Source: Methanobacteriaceae archaeon (GTDB lineage: Archaea > Methanobacteriota > Methanobacteria > Methanobacteriales > Methanobacteriaceae). From it: a stretch of 18,228 nucleotides of DNA. Location: the NCBI GenBank assembly GCA_030681145.1, contig JAUXXK010000093.1:1-18228 (forward strand), read 5' to 3'. Numbering within the stretch: position 1 is the first letter of the stretch; each line of letters starts with the position of its first letter. Positions 1-6,762 of this stretch are shown one piece after another. Position numbers and translations under genes: made by a program. The notes under the pieces were generated by a model, which was not told the origin of the DNA, ran no database searches, and saw only the letters and a list, made by a program, of their open reading frames with translations.

Positions 1-2
1 AC

Positions 3-260
3 ATAGATCATCTTAAAATTATGGATCTGGCCGATAATGTTATAAAAATTGTTGAAAATCTCCTTCAACCAAAAGGAAGCCTTTTAATGAAAACTTTTCA
101 AGGGCCCGGCTTTCCAGAACTTCTAAAAAAACTTAAAAAAGAATTTAAAATTGTTAAAACCACCAAACCCGCTTCTTCACGGAAGGGGAGTTCTGAAATG
201 TATTTAATAGGAATAGGTTATAAAGGGATTAAGTGGCTAAATGAAGACCTCGACCAATAA
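3..260 (+). CDS. rlmE: 23S rRNA (uridine-2'-O-)methyltransferase RlmE/FtsJ, C-terminal part, cut by window edge
   Basis: The reading frame is already open at base 3 and ends with TAA at 258-260, so only about 85 C-terminal residues are present. The remaining part reads through a helix (VIKIVENLLQPKGSLLMK), then KTFQG, a run of lysine-rich residues, KPASSRKGSSEMYLIG and the end. This matches the C-terminal half of the Rossmann methyltransferase fold of RlmE/FtsJ, including the lysine before TFQG and the glutamate in SSEMYL that belong to the K-D-K-E catalytic set of this family. RlmE methylates the ribose of a uridine in the 23S rRNA A-loop using S-adenosylmethionine. The SAM-binding N-terminal half lies outside the window and was not seen. 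An ATG at 21 is internal, because homologous sequence (IDHLKIMDLA) continues upstream of it. Confidence 0.85.
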   Translation: MDHLKIMDLADNVIKIVENLLQPKGSLLMKTFQGPGFPELLKKLKKEFKIVKTTKPASSRKGSSEMYLIGIGYKGIKWLNEDLDQ

Positions 261-270
261 AAAAAAAATT
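257..270 (-). terminator. T-run terminator candidate for the 144-aa membrane protein gene
   Basis: Ten consecutive A residues at 259-268 on the + strand form a T10 tract on the minus strand, about 28 bases past the stop codon of the minus-strand gene at 296. Oligo-T tracts are the usual archaeal intrinsic terminator. The tract overlaps the stop codon of the convergent rlmE gene. Confidence 0.5.
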
Positions 271-295
271 ATTAATTAAAATAATTTAAGAGAGA

Positions 296-730
296 TTACA
301 TCTTTTCTCTTAAATCACTTAAACTCTGTTTAGTGATTTGTATCTGATCTTTGGCAATTTTTATTCTGTTATTTACTTCTTCAATTGATTTATCAGTTGA
401 CAGCGCACTTTCCACATCATCAATAGCGGATTTAGACTTAACCAGCTCTAATTCTGAGCCTATATAAGCTTTTTTCAGATCAGTGTTGCCCCCATCAAAT
501 ATTTCTGTTTTAACCGCATCGTACTGAACCTTTAAAGAAGAATATTCAGAATTAAGAGCTGCCAATTCATCATAAGCAGATCCACTGTCTACTCCCGAAG
601 AGATTCCTGATGAAATCATGTCCACACCAATATAAGCGAATACAAGTATAGTAGACACTATCATAAGCACCCCCATCACAGATATGGTCATAGAAGTTGC
701 TCTAAATAAATTTAATCTTGATTTTTTCAT
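296..730 (-). CDS. Small membrane-anchored coiled-coil protein, function unknown
   Basis: This encodes 144 residues that I do not recognise as a named family. A positively charged N-terminus (MKKSRLNLFR) is followed by one strongly hydrophobic segment at about residues 12-36 (SMTISVMGVLMIVSTILVFAYIG), which fits a single transmembrane helix or uncleaved signal anchor. A Gly/Ser-rich linker with repeated SSG motifs follows (about 40-52). The remainder is charged, helical and heptad-like (ELAALNSEYSSLKVQ; later IEEVNNRIKIAKDQIQ), so a coiled coil outside or inside the membrane is likely. The start is well supported: the minus strand reads AGGTGAT a few bases before the ATG at 730. The gene converges on rlmE and diverges from mcm across a 183-bp spacer. 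A role in cell-surface or membrane organisation is only a guess. Confidence 0.7.
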   Translation of the reverse strand: MKKSRLNLFRATSMTISVMGVLMIVSTILVFAYIGVDMISSGISSGVDSGSAYDELAALNSEYSSLKVQYDAVKTEIFDGGNTDLKKAYIGSELELVKSKSAIDDVESALSTDKSIEEVNNRIKIAKDQIQITKQSLSDLREKM

Positions 731-881
731 TAAATCACCTTTTTTATTGAACTGGTGTAATATAAAATTTAATGTGTAATACCCGTTATTATATTATTAT
801 AGAAATATTTATTATCTTTTTATTTAGTTACTGTGAAACTTATTAATTATTCCTATTAAAAGTATCTCATCTAGTAAAGGA

Positions 882-889
882 TTTATAAT
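882..889 (+). promoter_or_regulatory. TATA box of mcm, placed for a leaderless or near-leaderless transcript
   Basis: The sequence TTTATAAT at 882-889 is preceded by a purine-rich BRE-like AAAGGA (876-881). Its centre is about 28 bases before the mcm ATG at 914. Archaeal transcription usually starts about 25-27 bases past the TATA centre, so initiation would fall within a few bases of the start codon. No Shine-Dalgarno motif precedes the ATG, which agrees with this. Confidence 0.5.
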
Positions 890-913
890 CTAAGTGTAAT
901 ATATTTTCACACA

Positions 914-2911
914 ATGACAACTTCAGATAAAACCAAAACATCACTGGCCAAATTCGAGGAATTTTTCTCAACCAAATACAAAGACAATGTATTTGAAGCT
1001 TTAGAGAAATATCCTGACCAAAGATCTGTAATAGTTGATTACCTGGATTTAGAAATGTTTGATCCAGATTTAGCTGATCTTTTAATCGAAAAACCAGAGG
1101 AAGTGATTCGTGCTTCCCAAAAAGCCATAAAAAATATTGATCCCCTGCGAAAAAACGCTGATATAAATATTAGATTAGAAAATGTAACCAATAATATACC
1201 TTTAAGATTTCTTCGCAGTAAATTCATAGGTAAATTTATTTCAGTTGATGGAATTGTTCGTAAAACAGATGAAATAAGGCCAAGAATTGTTACTGCAACC
1301 TTCGAGTGCAGAGGATGTATGCGCCTGCATGAAGTATCCCAAAGCAGTAATATGATTACTGAACCATCACTGTGTTCTGAGTGTGGTGGCCGTTCATTTC
1401 GTTTACTGCAAGAAGATTCTGAATTCTTAGATACACAAACCGTTAAAGTTCAAGAACCATTAGAAAACCTTTCTGGTGGTGAACAACCTCGACAGATATT
1501 GGTGGTTCTGGAAGACGATCTGGTGGATACGCTTACACCCGGAGATATTGTTAGAATAACGGGGACACTAAGAACGGTTCGTGACGAGAAAACTAGGCGT
1601 TTTAAAAATTTTATTTATGGGAATTACACTGAACACGTGGAACAAGAATTTGAAGAACTTCAAATTTCCCCAGAAGATGAAGAAGCAATTATTGCACTGG
1701 CAGCAGACCCCCATATCTATGAAAAAATCGTAAAATCCACTGCACCATCCATTCATGGTTATCTAGATGTTAAAGAGGCCATTGCACTCCAATTATTTGG
1801 GGGTGCAGGAAAAGAACTGGAAGATAAAACTCGTCTCAGAGGAGATATTCACATTCTTATTGTAGGAGACCCTGGTATTGGTAAATCTCAGATGCTTAAA
1901 TACGTTTCAAAGTTAGCCCCTAGGGGAATTTATACTAGTGGTAAAGGTACCAGTGGAGTAGGACTTACTGCTGCAGCAGTAAGGGATGAATTTGGGGGAT
2001 GGTCTCTCGAAGCTGGTGCTTTGGTACTAGGGGACAAAGGTAACGTTTGTGTTGACGAACTGGATAAAATGAGAGATGAAGACCGTTCAGCTATACACGA
2101 GGCATTAGAACAACAAACCATAAGTATTGCTAAAGCCGGTATAATGGCCACTTTGAACTCCCGATGTTCTGTTTTGGCAGCGGCTAACCCTAAGTTCGGT
2201 CGTTTTGATAGTTATAAATCTATCTCAGAGCAGATTGATCTGCCTTCCACAATTTTATCCCGTTTTGATCTAACATTTGTGGTGGAAGATAAACCTGAAG
2301 AGGAAAGAGATAGAAAGCTTGCTAGGCACATTTTAAACATACATAAAGAAGAAACCCTGGAATTTGAAATCGATCCCGAGCTTCTCCGGAAATATATAGC
2401 ATATGCCCGGCGTAATGTTCACCCAGTGCTTACAGACAAGGCCATGGATGTTTTAGAACAATTCTACGTATCCATGAGGAACAGTTCTATTGATGAAGAT
2501 TCACCCGTGCCCATCACCGCTCGGCAGTTAGAAGCTATAATTCGTTTATCAGAGGCTAGTGCACGGATAAAACTAAAATCACAAGTGGATCCTACAGATG
2601 CCCATCAAGCAATTAAATTAACTCAAGCTTGTCTTAAGCAGGTAGGATATGATCCAGAAACTGGGCAGATTGATATTGATAAAGTGGAAGGTAGGCCTCC
2701 TAAGTCTGAAAGAGACAAATTTAGAGTACTAATAGAAGTTATAAAAGAACTGGAAGAAGAATATAGTGGTCGTGCGCCTACCAATATTCTTATATCTGAG
2801 ATGGTAGATAGATATAATGTAAGCGAAGAAAAGGCGGAAGAGGTTATAAGAGTCCTTAAACATAAAGGAGTAATATTTGAGCCTTCTCGAGGTTACCTCA
2901 AGATAGTATAA
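914..2911 (+). CDS. mcm: Replicative DNA helicase MCM
   Basis: This 665-residue protein has the full archaeal MCM architecture and the usual length. Domains in order: an N-terminal helical region (about 1-95), an OB-fold region with a zinc-binding C4 cluster (Cys132, Cys135, Cys154, Cys157), and the AAA+ ATPase (about 270-520). The ATPase carries Walker A GDPGIGKS (318-325), Walker B VCVDELD (378-384), sensor 1 AAANPKFG (Asn425) and the arginine-finger motif LSRFDL (448-453). A C-terminal winged-helix region covers about 600-665. MCM forms hexamers and unwinds DNA 3' to 5' ahead of the archaeal replisome using ATP. All key residues are present, so it should be active. It heads a same-strand run with aIF2-beta, nmd3 and tyrS, but spacers of about 95-160 bp suggest separate promoters. 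No Shine-Dalgarno motif precedes the ATG. Confidence 0.97.
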   Translation: MTTSDKTKTSLAKFEEFFSTKYKDNVFEALEKYPDQRSVIVDYLDLEMFDPDLADLLIEKPEEVIRASQKAIKNIDPLRKNADINIRLENVTNNIPLRFLRSKFIGKFISVDGIVRKTDEIRPRIVTATFECRGCMRLHEVSQSSNMITEPSLCSECGGRSFRLLQEDSEFLDTQTVKVQEPLENLSGGEQPRQILVVLEDDLVDTLTPGDIVRITGTLRTVRDEKTRRFKNFIYGNYTEHVEQEFEELQISPEDEEAIIALAADPHIYEKIVKSTAPSIHGYLDVKEAIALQLFGGAGKELEDKTRLRGDIHILIVGDPGIGKSQMLKYVSKLAPRGIYTSGKGTSGVGLTAAAVRDEFGGWSLEAGALVLGDKGNVCVDELDKMRDEDRSAIHEALEQQTISIAKAGIMATLNSRCSVLAAANPKFGRFDSYKSISEQIDLPSTILSRFDLTFVVEDKPEEERDRKLARHILNIHKEETLEFEIDPELLRKYIAYARRNVHPVLTDKAMDVLEQFYVSMRNSSIDEDSPVPITARQLEAIIRLSEASARIKLKSQVDPTDAHQAIKLTQACLKQVGYDPETGQIDIDKVEGRPPKSERDKFRVLIEVIKELEEEYSGRAPTNILISEMVDRYNVSEEKAEEVIRVLKHKGVIFEPSRGYLKIV

Positions 2912-2993
2912 TGTTTTTTGACTTTTAAAATTTAATTTAACCTTAAATTTTATTTTATCCGTCCCATTCCTATTTAAATTTTATTTATTAATT

Positions 2994-3000
2994 TGGAGGC
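2994..3000 (+). promoter_or_regulatory. Strong Shine-Dalgarno of aIF2-beta
   Basis: GGAGGC at 2995-3000 lies 6 bases before the ATG at 3007. It is one of the strongest ribosome-binding sites in the window and fixes the start of the initiation factor gene. Confidence 0.75.
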
Positions 3001-3006
3001 ATAATT

Positions 3007-3414
3007 ATGAGCGATTACGATAAATTATTAGACAGGGCAATTGAACAACTGCCCCCAGAAGTATTTGAAACAAAACGATTCAGTGTACCCAAAGCTTATT
3101 CTGTAATTCAAGGAAACAGAACATTTATTCAAAATTTCAGAGAAATAGCTGATGCCCTTAATAGAGATCCACAACATCTTTTAAAGTTTTTATTAAGAGA
3201 ATTAGGAACTGCAGGAAATTTAGAAGGTGGAAGAGCTATAATGCAAGGTAAGTTCACACATTATCTAATAAACGAAAGATTAGATGAATACGTTCAGAAA
3301 TTTGTTATGTGCCACGAGTGTGACCGACCAGATACTAAAATTATTAGGGAAGATCGGATTTTTTTACTCAAGTGTTCCGCATGTGGTGCTAAAGCCCCGC
3401 TGAAAACTCTTTAA
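3007..3414 (+). CDS. eif2b: Translation initiation factor 2 subunit beta (aIF2-beta)
   Basis: This 135-residue protein has the length and layout of archaeal aIF2-beta. A short N-terminal helix (YDKLLDRAIEQLPPEVF) precedes the alpha-beta core with the characteristic GNRTFIQNF segment (36-44) and the LLKFLLRELGTAG segment (58-70). A C-terminal zinc ribbon uses Cys102, Cys105, Cys123 and Cys126 (CHEC ... CSAC). The protein is part of the aIF2 heterotrimer that delivers initiator Met-tRNA to the small ribosomal subunit. The eukaryotic lysine-rich N-terminal extension is absent, as expected for archaea. The gene lies about 95 bp after mcm, with an A+T-rich spacer that could hold its own promoter. 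Confidence 0.96.
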   Translation: MSDYDKLLDRAIEQLPPEVFETKRFSVPKAYSVIQGNRTFIQNFREIADALNRDPQHLLKFLLRELGTAGNLEGGRAIMQGKFTHYLINERLDEYVQKFVMCHECDRPDTKIIREDRIFLLKCSACGAKAPLKTL

Positions 3415-3577
3415 ATTAATTAGATTTTATATTATTTTAATAGTCTAAAAACATTTTAAACCCAGCAAAAAACTAATAATCCATAAAACTTATTTAAATA
3501 TTTTTAGTCGTTTATTTGAGTAAATCTTTTTACTGGTTTTTGATAAATAATAATATCAAATTTTAAGGTTATAATCT

Positions 3578-4627
3578 ATGTTTTGTCCTCAATGTGGTAA
3601 TACCCATCAAGTAATGGTTGGAAATATATGCAAAATCTGTTTTTTAAAGGATTTTAAATTAATATCCATTCCTCAAGACATAGGGGTTACCCTATGTGCT
3701 CACTGTCATTCACAATCAAAAGAAGGTAAATGGAAAGATTTGGGGTTATCTGAAGAAGAAATTATTTACCAAGCACTTGAAGAAGCCATTGACGTGGATG
3801 ATATAGTTAGTGATATTAATATAGAACTGGAAATACTACAAATGAGAGGTTCAATTGCCGAATGTTTTATTAATACCCACGGTAACGTGATGGGTGAAGA
3901 TATGGATCAGGAATTTCACTCAAACGTCCGTTTAAATAAGTCAGTATGTCCAGATTGTAGTAAATATAATTCTGGTTATTACGAGGCAGTTATTCAGTTA
4001 AGGGCTGATAAAAGACCTTTAAGCAAAGAAGAATTACAAACAGCTGATAAAATAATTAAAGAAACTTTGAATCGTATGTGGGAAAAGAGCCGTATGGCAT
4101 ATCTGGCCCAGAGGGTAGAGATGAAGGAGGGAATTGATTATTACATAGGATCCCAAAAGGCTGCTCGTAAAGTTATATCTGCTTTAAGAGATGTTTTTGG
4201 TGGAGTAATGAAAGAATCTCCTCGACTTATAAGTCAAGATAAATCTACCGGAAAGGGACTTTACAGGACCTGGATTTCTTTGCGACTTCCAGAATTTCAG
4301 AAAAAAGATTTTATAAAATACGAGGGCCACACTGGTCAAGTTAAATCTATGAATTCTAAAAAAATCATAGCTAAAGATTTAGAAACCGGGCAAAGTATTC
4401 GTGCACTATGGAAAGATTATGAGCAAATTAAATCTTCTGCTAAATTCAGTGATATACAAATTAGCACCATAACCTCAAAATCACCCACTGAAATTCAAAT
4501 TTTGCATCCAGAAACATTCCAACCGGTCGATCTACATATTAAAGACCATATGAATGATTTAGAAATAGGAAAAGAAGTTTCTGTTATTCAAATTGATGGA
4601 AAAATTTATATTCTGCCTGATGAGTAA
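3578..4627 (+). CDS. nmd3: NMD3-family ribosome biogenesis protein
   Basis: This 349-residue protein begins with a cysteine cluster typical of NMD3: Cys3/Cys6, Cys18/Cys21, Cys40/Cys43 and a later CPDC pair (Cys124/Cys127), forming treble-clef or zinc-ribbon elements. A region containing NSGYYEAVIQLR follows, which is highly characteristic of the family, and then a C-terminal beta-rich part (about 240-349). Eukaryotic NMD3 is the adaptor for nuclear export of the large ribosomal subunit. Archaea have no nucleus, so here it is presumed to act in late 50S assembly or subunit quality control (inference from the family). The start is supported by AAGGTT at 3565-3570, 7 bases before ATG. Its placement between aIF2-beta and tyrS fits a translation neighbourhood. 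Confidence 0.9.
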   Translation: MFCPQCGNTHQVMVGNICKICFLKDFKLISIPQDIGVTLCAHCHSQSKEGKWKDLGLSEEEIIYQALEEAIDVDDIVSDINIELEILQMRGSIAECFINTHGNVMGEDMDQEFHSNVRLNKSVCPDCSKYNSGYYEAVIQLRADKRPLSKEELQTADKIIKETLNRMWEKSRMAYLAQRVEMKEGIDYYIGSQKAARKVISALRDVFGGVMKESPRLISQDKSTGKGLYRTWISLRLPEFQKKDFIKYEGHTGQVKSMNSKKIIAKDLETGQSIRALWKDYEQIKSSAKFSDIQISTITSKSPTEIQILHPETFQPVDLHIKDHMNDLEIGKEVSVIQIDGKIYILPDE

Positions 4628-4741
4628 AAATGAGAGATATTTAACAATTATTGATTGGATATGGTTTGATTATTGATCATGCTCCTCTTGGTACCATGTT
4701 ATAAACTTACTAATGTTATTAAATATAATAGCAGTGATAAA

Positions 4742-5701
4742 ATGGACTTAAAATCAAAAATGGGACTAATTACTAAAGGTACTCTTGAAATAATTAGTGA
4801 AACTGAGTTGGAAGAAAAACTTCAAAAAGAGAAGCCAGTTGCATATATAGGTTATGAACCATCTGGAAAAATACATTTAGGCCATGCCATAACCGTTATG
4901 AAAATGATTAATCTGCAAAAAGCAGGGTTTAAAATAAAAATACTTCTAGCAGATTACCATGCCTTTTTAAATGGAAAAGGAAAACTGGAAGAAATAAAAA
5001 ATGTGGCAGAATATAATAAAAAGTGTTTTCAAGCATTAGGATTATCTTCGGAAACAGAATTCATCCTAGGTTCGAGTTTTCAAACTAAAGAAGAATATAC
5101 AACCCAAGTGTACCAGTTAGCTCTTCTTACAACCTTAGTTCGGGCAAAAAGAAGTATGGCTCAAATTACCCGTGATGCAGAAGACCATAAAGTGGCCGAA
5201 GTTATTTATCCCCTGATGCAAGTGGTAGATATGGTGTTTTTAGAAGTAGATCTCGCCATGGGAGGAATGGAACAGCGTAAAATACATATGTTGGCACGAG
5301 AAAACCTTCCCCGGGTTGGAAAATCTGCGCCTGTTTGTTTGCACACCCCATTACTACATGGAACTGACGGTTCTGAAAAGATGTCATCAAGTAAGGGCAA
5401 CTTCATAGCCATTGATGACTCGCCAGCCGATATAAAGAAAAAAATGAAGAAAACTTACTGTCCGGCTGGAGAAGTTGAAGGAAATCCAGTTATAGAAATG
5501 GCAGAACATTTTATATTCCCATTTAATAAAAAACTGATTATCAAAAGGCCCGAAAAATTTGGGGGTAATATGGAACTGGATTATACCAAACTGGTGGATA
5601 TATATGCTCAAGAAAAATTGCATCCTCTTGATCTTAAAAATACCGTTACTGATTATTTAATAGATTTTTTAAAACCCGTGCGAGAGTATATGGAAAAATA
5701 A
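4742..5701 (+). CDS. tyrS: Tyrosyl-tRNA synthetase (archaeal type)
   Basis: With the ATG at 4742 the protein has 319 residues, close to the roughly 306 residues of the Methanocaldococcus jannaschii enzyme, and it lacks the bacterial C-terminal S4 domain. Class I signatures are clear: HLGH (45-48) for HIGH and KMSSS (213-217) for KMSKS. The tyrosine-pocket segment YIGYEPSGKIHLGH (from Tyr35) and the IYPLMQVVDM segment (Asp163) align with the archaeal active site. The enzyme charges tRNA-Tyr in an ATP-dependent reaction in the cytosol. The frame is open upstream to a TTG at 4673, but those extra residues resemble no family member. GTGAT, the end of the consensus Shine-Dalgarno, lies directly before 4742, and a TATA-like TTATAAAC at 4699-4706 would place the transcript start after the TTG. 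Confidence 0.95.
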   Translation: MDLKSKMGLITKGTLEIISETELEEKLQKEKPVAYIGYEPSGKIHLGHAITVMKMINLQKAGFKIKILLADYHAFLNGKGKLEEIKNVAEYNKKCFQALGLSSETEFILGSSFQTKEEYTTQVYQLALLTTLVRAKRSMAQITRDAEDHKVAEVIYPLMQVVDMVFLEVDLAMGGMEQRKIHMLARENLPRVGKSAPVCLHTPLLHGTDGSEKMSSSKGNFIAIDDSPADIKKKMKKTYCPAGEVEGNPVIEMAEHFIFPFNKKLIIKRPEKFGGNMELDYTKLVDIYAQEKLHPLDLKNTVTDYLIDFLKPVREYMEK

Positions 5702-5819
5702 TTGGATGATGGTAAGTTTTTATTTTTAATAAAAATAATAAAATAATTATGCCCACTATATATTATTACATAACTTATTTAGCACTTTAATATTAACTTA
5801 TATCCCATAGGTGACCACA

Positions 5820-6035
5820 ATGTTATATGAAATGAGAATTCCTCCAGGAGTAACTGAAAGTAACATGGCTGAGATTATTACGCTTTTCGAAGTTGAATTA
5901 ACCCATACTGAATACGGACCTGTGATTAAAGGAGAATTAGAAGAACTTGAAAAAGCTCGTGATCACATTGTTAAATCCCTTAATGAAAGACTTAAACAAT
6001 GGGAGAAAAATGATAAAAACCCTAACTCTGTTTAA
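5820..6035 (+). CDS. Uncharacterised 71-residue protein
   Basis: I do not recognise this protein. The pattern is strand (LYEMRIPP), helix (ESNMAEIITLF), strand pair around a turn (VELTHTEYGPVIKGE) and a long charged C-terminal helix (ELEKARDHIVKSLNERL), which suggests a small ferredoxin-like or KH-like alpha-beta fold. This is a fold guess only. It has no cysteines, no membrane segment and a hydrophilic tail. A GTG at 5811 is in frame, but it is itself part of an AGGTGA Shine-Dalgarno (5808-5813) ideally spaced for the ATG at 5820, so I choose the ATG. The stop TAA (6033-6035) lies inside the 3' end of the convergent tmk gene, a 14-bp overlap. Good start signals and sensible composition argue that it is a real gene. 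Confidence 0.7.
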   Translation: MLYEMRIPPGVTESNMAEIITLFEVELTHTEYGPVIKGELEELEKARDHIVKSLNERLKQWEKNDKNPNSV

Positions 6036-6630
6036 AATCTATAATTCCACCATCACAAATCCCCAGATTACTTGCCAAAGCCTTTTTAAGGTTATGATGA
6101 ATCAATTTAACACCATTACTAGCATCAATAATAATAAAACCTTCTTTCTTAGCCATTTTAAGGTAATTATGTCGAACTTTTTTTAAGAAGGTTTCATTTT
6201 CAAATTTATCAGTTCCTTGGCATCGTGAAACTGCTGTTTTTTCATCAATATCCAATAATATTACCATATCTGGTTTTTTGGCAAAACGATTAATTTCTTT
6301 TATCCATTCCAAGTGATTTTGATAGGCCATACTAGAATAAAAACAACGGTCACTAATTAATATCCGTTTTTCATCAGTTTTTTCAATTTTATCCTTTAAA
6401 ATCATCCTATCTGCCGCGAAAAGAAGGCCCAATGTTTTCTGAAAATCAGGGTCTGTGGCCTTGGGATTTTGAAGCATTTTCCTGATTAAAATTCCAACAG
6501 GAGAAGATGTGGGTTCCACCAATAATTCCACATCATACCCCATATCATCCAGCCATTGCTTAATAAGTTTTACTTGGGTGGATTTCCCAGCCCCATCTAT
6601 TCCTTCCAAACAAATATACATGAAACTCAT
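6022..6630 (-). CDS. tmk: Thymidylate kinase
   Basis: This 202-residue P-loop kinase has the thymidylate kinase signature set. The P-loop EGIDGAGKST spans residues 9-18, the dTMP-binding segment VEPTSSPVG 38-46, and LLFAADR 69-75. SDRCFYSSMAYQ (93-104) carries the family Asp-Arg pair, and a LID-like CQGTDKFEN segment follows later. It phosphorylates dTMP to dTDP with ATP for DNA synthesis. The ATG at 6630 has no clear Shine-Dalgarno. A TATA-like element at 6641-6650 (minus strand) lies about 25 bases before a second in-frame ATG at 6621 (MYICLEGIDG), so a leaderless 199-residue product is a realistic alternative. Homologues start close to the P-loop, which is compatible with either. The gene is divergent from the U32 gene and convergent with the 71-residue gene. 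Confidence 0.93.
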   Translation of the reverse strand: MSFMYICLEGIDGAGKSTQVKLIKQWLDDMGYDVELLVEPTSSPVGILIRKMLQNPKATDPDFQKTLGLLFAADRMILKDKIEKTDEKRILISDRCFYSSMAYQNHLEWIKEINRFAKKPDMVILLDIDEKTAVSRCQGTDKFENETFLKKVRHNYLKMAKKEGFIIIDASNGVKLIHHNLKKALASNLGICDGGIIDFKQS

Positions 6631-6640
6631 TATAGAATTT

Positions 6641-6650
6641 ATATTATAAT
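6641..6650 (-). promoter_or_regulatory. TATA box of tmk
   Basis: The minus strand reads ATTATAATAT here. Its centre is about 25 bases before the ATG at 6621 but only about 16 before the ATG at 6630. A typical archaeal TATA-to-start distance therefore favours the second ATG with a leaderless message. Confidence 0.4.
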
Positions 6651-6748
6651 ATCTTTTCTTGCAGATTCCACCAAATGAGTTGAAATATTAATTTAAAAAT
6701 TGAACTTATTAATATTAAATAAAGACTATGTTTAATTAATAGATATCT

Positions 6749-6762
6749 GGAGGATAAATTTG
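6749..6762 (+). promoter_or_regulatory. Shine-Dalgarno that selects a TTG start for the U32 gene
   Basis: GGAGGA at 6749-6754 is followed after 5 bases by TTG at 6760-6762, which opens the frame directly before family-typical sequence (IPELLAPGG). No ATG is in a suitable place upstream. A TATA-like TTAAATAAA at 6715-6723 would give a leader of about 15 bases containing this site. Confidence 0.7.

Noticed and set aside
4673..4741. Upstream TTG or ATG start extending TyrRS by 21-23 residues
   Set aside because: The extra residues do not resemble any TyrRS N-terminus, and GTGAT plus a TATA-like element support the ATG at 4742.
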